A stretch of 64,000 nt of DNA from Hedera helix (lineage: Eukaryota; Streptophyta; Magnoliopsida; Apiales; Araliaceae): NCBI GenBank assembly GCA_947179155.2, contig OX359274.1, positions 49,553,064 through 49,617,063 on the forward strand. The letters are read 5' to 3'. Each line of letters starts with the position of its first letter. The first letter of the stretch is position 1. Below, in pieces: positions 58,596-64,000 of the stretch. A program made the translations under genes and the position numbers. The notes under the pieces are model-generated. The model saw nothing but the letters and a program-made list of their open reading frames with translations, did no database searches and was not told the DNA's origin.

Positions 58596-59713
58596 CTACG
58601 AGCAAGCCCTGTGGATAATTCGTCGTTGTTATTGTTGTAACTACGTACATTTAATTTCATAAATTCATTATTCTCTCAAAGCTCATTGCATTCACCGCTA
58701 ATATATTTGTTTGCCGTTTTTCTCATCATATGCTCGTATTGCCCTAATTTTAGAGTTTTGGGGGTATGAAATGTAGGATGAGCTTTAGAGGCCAGCCACA
58801 TTATGTTAAACTAGTAGTTATAGTTATATTTATAGAATCATCACTGTTCATATATATTGACAAACAGATGGAGTAGACATCTGAATATTCCAGCTAGCTA
58901 TAGCCAAATACGTATGGGTCTTGCCAAGAAGTTTAGTAGGGTTGCTGGCCATGCATGGTAAATTAAGGCAAATTTTTTATTGAATGGTGTAGAAATGAAC
59001 AAAACATGCATTTCCATTAATGCGATCGATCCCATTCGTGTCCACGTACAGGAGGCTAGCTGGGTAGAACACATCCCCACTACATACGCTTCATTTTGCT
59101 TTCTCAATTTAGGAACTGTTAGCTAGGGGGACCACTCGACAACCCATTTTGATTTGAACTTTTATTGAACACAATGTCATTGGTACGAGTTAACTACCTG
59201 ATGACAGTACTGTCACGGGTGAGGGATCATTAGGAAACTTCAATTACTTCGAATACTAGCTAGATATTCATACAATTGCACACCGCCACTATTTTTTTTT
59301 AATTTTTTATTCAATGGTCAGGAATTGTAAGTTAATAAACTATAACTCTCTCTATTGTAGACAATGAAACCAAACAGAAGCAAATTGTTAGACTTTGAGA
59401 TGCCTGCATTGTTGATTGTTCAGACAATATATTTGTTCAAAACTTTGTTGACGAGACCATTGATCGAGTTGTCTCCATGAAACCTGATGCCTTTAGTTTG
59501 TAGCTAGAAAAATGCCTTATCACAATGAAGCCGGAAACTTTCATGTAGTTATCTATCCGTTTGGTGCAACAATTCATGGTGACGAGGTTTTAGTTATCTG
59601 CAGCTCATTGTTCGGTTGCAGTTGCTGAGTAAATACAGTACAGTTGTGAATGTAGGCTGATATCATATTCCTTTTTTCCCTTATTCGTAATCCCTTCAAA
59701 AGCTAAATAAATT
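58596..59713. other. Intergenic DNA after the U-box gene
   Basis: The first ~150 bp are the probable 3' UTR. Around 59358-59505 the plus strand reads a coding-like stretch (FVQNFVDETIDRVVSMKPDA) with a stop upstream in the same frame; not identified, possibly a gene scrap. Nothing else is seen. Confidence 0.4.
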
Positions 59714-60124
59714 TGTTAACAAATGTAAGATTTCTGAAATTGAATTGAAGACAGAATACAGGAATGAAAATCATGAAGAAGAAAACAGAAGCTCGTTCCT
59801 CATCTTTGCGTAAAAGATAAGCTGTGTTTCTTTACAAAACTCACTAACTGACTTAACAGCCTTATTACAATATTTATATATGACTAATATGTTACTATCT
59901 AAACTAAAAGGTCCATATTAACCCCAATCCGTGTGCTCCAGATGATTGGCTGTCATTGCAAGAGCCTTTGCTATTTTATGCTGTAGTTGCTGTTGTTGCT
60001 GTACTAATGCTGCTACACCAGTTAATGTACCAGTAGCTTTTTCACCAACAGCTTGTTCTGCTTGTTCTGCATCAACTGCTGCATTACTACTATCTTGATC
60101 ATGTTGATCAATAACTGCCATCAT
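59714..60124 (-). other. Possible retroelement scrap with a short Gln-rich ORF
   Basis: A 68-codon minus-strand frame (60124-59918) reads MMAVIDQHDQDSSNAAVDAE and has QQQQQLQHKIAKA. Downstream on the same strand lies a TATA-like CATATATAAATATTG (about 59870-59885), and the stretch ends TTTGTTAACA at 59714. This could be a piece of a copia-type element or LTR. Neither ORF nor LTR is proven. Confidence 0.25.
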
Positions 60125-60699
60125 ACCATTATCCTTATTAAAATTTTATTGAAAAAAAGAGCATTTGTATTGATTTCTATATACCTTGAGTTACTAACCC
60201 TCTTATTTATCAACTCAATGCCGGCAATATATATGATAATAAGGTTGAGTTTGTTTAGCATTAGTTCATGACACCCTATTTATGTTCTTATGATCAATAT
60301 TTGAGTGAAAGAAATCATACAAGCTGTTTTTTAGTTTTTATTTTTCCTGTGTGTTTTGCCTTTCTGTATTATAGAGATCGTATGTGGAACTTCCCACTCC
60401 AGGGGATATAAACAAGATTAAATTAGAAAATACATGATCAACTGAAGAAATTATGGACATATTTTGGTCCCCAACAGTGGATGGTCAAGAATATATGTGT
60501 ATATATAAATATGTATCCCTTAACTAGATTCTTCTCCGGGTTATACATGTTCGAGCCTGCACCAGGTAGGGGACCAATTGATCACCAGGGTGAACTTACT
60601 AACATGCAGTATGAAACAAACTTACTAAATTTTGGGGTTTAAATTATAAAATACTAAATGAAAGTATGTAGCTTTATGTATAGGCACGTGTTGCATGTA

Positions 60700-60897
60700 C
60701 GTGCTGAGAGAATTTTCGTCAAAAATAATTCTATCGGTATATCTAATTTGGACGAAATTTTTGACAAAATTATTTGAGACGTTTATTCGAGAGAGAATTA
60801 TTGATGGAATTTTTCGTCAAAAATAAGTTAAGTCTTATGAAATAGGCTTATTTTTGACAAAAAATTCTATCAAAAATATCAATTTTTCTTATAGTAA
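60700..60897. mobile_element. Possible CACTA-type end fragment
   Basis: The reverse of 60880-60897 reads TACTATAAGAAAAATT, close to the CACTATAAGAAAA ends of plant CACTA elements. Inside, TTTTCGTCAAAAATAA and TTATTTTTGACAAAAAAT repeat in both directions. The left end is not found. Confidence 0.4.
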
Positions 60898-61638
60898 AAG
60901 AAAATATATCTCTAGTTTTAAAAGTGATGGAATAAAAGTTAAATGAGAGGGCAGGGCAGGGGAGGGGAGGGATGATTAGGAAGTAGAAGTGGCAAGTAAA
61001 AGAAAGTATAAAAAGAAGCCAAACTCCATCTTTAATTATCTCGGTAGAATTCCTATGTAGGTCTGGAATTCAGCTAAGTGGGACATAAAATTATGGAATA
61101 GAAGTTGTGCTTCACTTCATGGGGCCGTATATATGTATCACCTCAACACACCTGAATACGAAGAGAATTATTAGCGATAAAGTAAAGCTTTCCTGATTCT
61201 CGCCAAGTAATCATAAAATCAGCATATATGTTATGCGTTGTGACCAGTTGTTAATTTTACTTCGGGAAAGTTAACCAGAATAGACCCATAAGTAAATATT
61301 TCACAGTAATCTCAAATTCCAATTTATTTATTTTTTGAAGAAAAAATACTTCTTAACTTTCCCTTTCGTTTCTTTTCCTAAACAAAACTCACAAGCAGGT
61401 GATTAGGCATAGCAAAATATGATGTTTAATAGCCAAAACACAATTAAAATCTCTGTTAAAGCCTCACAAATAGTATCACATTTTTATGGGGACAAGTGTT
61501 TGATTTAAATTGCTTTTTGTCAAACTTTTCCTCGTCTGTGGACCCCATCCCACCCCATAAAAGTTCTTCCCTCTCCTTCATCCTTCCATAGATCCATAGA
61601 TACTCACAGTACCCAAAATAATTAAAGTAAGTTTGCCA
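60898..61638 (+). promoter_or_regulatory. Upstream region of the OVATE gene
   Basis: A TATA-like CCCATAAAAG at about 61553-61562 is followed by a pyrimidine-rich stretch (TTCTTCCCTCTCCTTCATCC), about 75 bp before the ATG; this is a plausible core promoter. A purine block (GGGCAGGGCAGGGGAGGGGA) lies near 60950. Confidence 0.5.
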
Positions 61639-62805
61639 ATGGGTAATTACAGGTTCAAGTTCTCAGATTTGATACCAAATGCTTGGTTTTACAAGCTCAA
61701 CAACACGAGTAGAAGCAGAAACCAAAACCCCATGCAAAAACCCACAAAGAAAAAAATCCAACCCAAACCCAAATCATCCTCAATCTCAACACTATCACCC
61801 TTATCATCAGCATCTGCCGCCGCGGCGCTACAACAGCCCCACCACCTCTGCCACCAAAGAAAGTCATACCACTTCACAAGAGACCTCGTTACTGCTCACA
61901 CACCAACTCCAGACAACAATTCAGCCTCCCATTTTTCAGACCCGCCAAGAAAATCATCCAAAAAGAGACGAAGCACAAAGAAAACCAGACCATCAAACAG
62001 AGCATCTCTTGGCACCTCCTCTGTTTCTGCTGACTGCAGCGGTCGGGCCAGCCTCGAATCCGTTTGGACTAAACCCGATTCAACCCCAGAGAAATACGCG
62101 AATTATCCTCTTGATAGCTTCTCCTCTGAAGAAGATGGTGATGATGATTCTCTGTTCCCTGAATTGGGCTCTGAAATTGAAGAACAATCACCTGACAAAA
62201 TGGTTTCTTGGCCCAACTCTCATCACTGCAGGGTCAAAAGCGACACCTTTATTGCAATGAACAACAATCCAAAATTCGAAAAGCTCAGTGGGTTTGATTC
62301 AATTTCTCAATTTGAGTTGCCTCCTATCATTACCAAGACTGATAAGATTGAGAAAAGTGAAGCAACCAAATCTCGAAGAAACTTGGCTAAAATTGAGGAA
62401 AGAGATTCATACATTGTTAGCAATTCTTCCAAAGAACGTAGGAATAGTTCTGCTAGAAAGTTGTCGGTAAATTCACCAGGAGTTAAGCTCAGGACTAATT
62501 CTCCAAGAATAGCAACCAAGAGGTTTCTTCAAGTCCATGGCCGGAAAAGTGTTTCATCAGGCGGCGGCGGCGGACGGAGGAGCTTATCGGAGAGTTTTGC
62601 AATTGTGAAGTCGTCTCAAGACCCGCATAGAGATTTCAAGGAGTCAATGGTGGAGATGATAATGGAGAACAATATCAGGACGTCAAAGGACTTGGAAGAC
62701 CTTCTTGCATGCTATCTTTCACTGAATTCGGATCAATATCATGACCTGATTATCAAGGTGTTCAAGCAAATCTGGCTTCAGATTACTGATATTCGTTTGA
62801 AATAA
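61639..62805 (+). CDS. OVATE family protein (OFP), 388 aa
   Basis: Plant-specific transcriptional repressor family that controls organ shape and growth, often through TALE homeodomain (KNOX/BELL) and TRM partners. Intronless, ATG 61639 (an in-frame TTG six bases upstream is not used) to TAA 62803. The N-terminus MGNYRFKFSDLIPNAWFYKL is the conserved start of the OFP1-5 group. The middle is Ser/Lys/Pro-rich with basic clusters (RKSSKKRRSTKK, ~105-117), likely nuclear signals, and an acidic stretch (SSEEDGDDDSLFPELGSEIE). A Gly run precedes the OVATE domain at about 325-384 (DFKESMVEMIMENNI; LEDLLACYLSLNSDQYHDLI; VFKQIWLQI), which ends seven residues before the stop, as usual. Which OFP number it is cannot be told. 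Confidence 0.95.
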   Translation: MGNYRFKFSDLIPNAWFYKLNNTSRSRNQNPMQKPTKKKIQPKPKSSSISTLSPLSSASAAAALQQPHHLCHQRKSYHFTRDLVTAHTPTPDNNSASHFSDPPRKSSKKRRSTKKTRPSNRASLGTSSVSADCSGRASLESVWTKPDSTPEKYANYPLDSFSSEEDGDDDSLFPELGSEIEEQSPDKMVSWPNSHHCRVKSDTFIAMNNNPKFEKLSGFDSISQFELPPIITKTDKIEKSEATKSRRNLAKIEERDSYIVSNSSKERRNSSARKLSVNSPGVKLRTNSPRIATKRFLQVHGRKSVSSGGGGGRRSLSESFAIVKSSQDPHRDFKESMVEMIMENNIRTSKDLEDLLACYLSLNSDQYHDLIIKVFKQIWLQITDIRLK

Positions 62806-64000
62806 TCAAATATTTTTATTTATTTAAGATTCTAATGAAATGTACATTTCCTTTTTTATATCATGCAATTTTCTTGTCTTTTAAGTCTTAATTACTAGCT
62901 AGAAAGTCTTCGAACAAGTGTATTTTTTCCTCCTCTTTTTTAAAACTTATCAGTTGAGTTTTTAGCCTCATGTAAATATAAGTTATCACGGTAAATATCA
63001 ATTCCCTTGTTATACGGATGGTTTTTAATTAAAGAATTAAGTTTTTAGATTCCATGAATTTGGCTCTATATGCTCCTATGTATTCAATCATCAGTGAACA
63101 TTCTTAGTCGATTTTAGTAAAAGAATTCAGCACATGGTAATATACTACATAGATCCGAATATAGTGAAATTGTCATAAATTTCATCGTAATCAGTTGCTA
63201 TACCTTTTTATTGCATTGATTACAGCAAATTAATGCAATAAAAAGATATATATATAACTTGTCAATGCATTATTTACTGCAACCAATATAATAAAAAGGT
63301 ACAGAACTGATGTCGGTGAAGTTTGAAACAGCTTCGCTATAGCCTGATCCAAACTACATATATGCTTAGAAAGAAAGAAAGAAAAAGTATATTTGCTCGA
63401 TAAATGGAGATGCCTTTCCTTCTTGTGTAAAGTAATCATGGGCAAAGACGGTACTAAGAAACCAAGAAGATATATGGAGTATAATATAATAAAAGTGGGA
63501 GGAATGGACAAATTTGACCCTCACACGTGCAGAGTTTTAAACTCTGAAAGAGGATAGATACCCTTTAAGGACAAGTTTCAGATTTTAATCTGTTTTCTTA
63601 CACAAAAATGTAATGGTTTTCTCCGGGCACTATATATATCTTCAGCTTTTGAGTACTCTCCCGCTTAACCACTAGACAACTATACAAAAACAAATAGGAG
63701 AAAAAGCTGCAAAAAATTCAAATTAAATTTCCTAAAAACAAAAATGCATGATGTTATCAAAAGCTATGATCCAACTAAAGAATATATTATTTCAAATTTG
63801 TATAATACAGTTGAGAAAGGTTTTTTTTACCATCACAAAAGTTACCTCCTAGAAGAATCTCAATGAGTTATACGTTAGCTTGGTGGTCAAGAAAATTTGT
63901 TCACTTACCGATATACATAATTCTCTTAAATGTATCAAACTGATGTTGTAATATAGTATATTTTTAAACTACAATTAAGATGCTACTACTATGTAATATC
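62806..64000. other. Intergenic DNA after the OVATE gene
   Basis: The first ~200 bp are probable 3' UTR. The rest is AT-rich without a recognised gene. GTTAGCTTGGTGGTCAAG (63874-63891) resembles a tRNA-type A box as in plant SINEs, but no B box was found. Confidence 0.45.

Noticed and set aside
60541..60580. tRNA from GTTCGAGCC-like B box
   Set aside because: No A box at a proper distance and no stems.
61633..61638. TTG-CCA as start of the OVATE protein
   Set aside because: MGNYRFKF from ATG 61639 is the conserved family start.
61679..62260. 193-codon second frame in the OVATE gene
   Set aside because: Overlaps the better-supported OVATE frame; Thr/Pro/Gln-rich shadow.
63874..63891. tRNA gene or SINE from an A-box-like motif
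   Set aside because: No B box or cloverleaf could be found nearby.

Overview
The window is plant nuclear DNA, most probably from a eudicot. It holds three ordinary host genes (a CBL-interacting protein kinase cut by the left edge, an intronless U-box/ARM E3 ligase, and an OVATE family protein). They are separated by long AT-rich intergenic DNA packed with LTR retrotransposons, short hAT-type elements and AT microsatellites. No tRNA, rRNA, CRISPR or bacterial-type feature was found. The species cannot be named from the sequence.

Left part (1-22.4 kb): the CIPK gene on the minus strand (1-796); a decayed Ty1/copia Tork-type element on the plus strand (about 1850-14988); and, inside its RNase H, a complete 11.3-kb Ty3/gypsy chromovirus of Tekay type on the minus strand (3374-14654, TSD TAGAA). 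The two 3.2-kb LTRs of that element are nearly identical, yet its RNase H frame is broken by a local duplication. Three hAT-like elements with 8-bp target duplications follow (14989-15829, 17109-17760, 20857-21425), then a 164-bp foldback (22025-22188).

Middle (22.2-50.1 kb): a three-level nest. The oldest layer is the 5' end of a minus-strand gypsy element (gag start, PBS and LTR at 49166-50093, with more gag at 22189-22400). A plus-orientation solo LTR is inserted in it (22401-49160, TSD TGCCC). Inside that sits a 21.9-kb Tat/Ogre-like element (26775-48689, TSD ATTGA) with nearly identical outer LTRs. This element has no recognisable reverse transcriptase or integrase. It is composite: LTR, leader, collapsed gag, tandem repeats, a second 5'-truncated LTR with its own PBS, leader and near-full gag, two antisense genes, tandem repeats, PPT, LTR. 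The antisense genes are an intact 541-codon DUF7745-like ORF and a spliced plant-mobile-domain (PMD)-like gene of three exons. They are the best candidate here for a little-described system: a pol-less mobile unit carrying intact antisense genes.

Right part (50.1-64 kb): three more hAT-like elements (50881-51520, 51995-52842, 53046-53508), microsatellites, the U-box gene (56568-58595), a gene-poor stretch with small TE remnants, and the OVATE gene (61639-62805). Base composition contrasts sharply: most intergenic DNA is very AT-rich, while the antisense gene block at 40.9-44.8 kb is clearly GC-rich.
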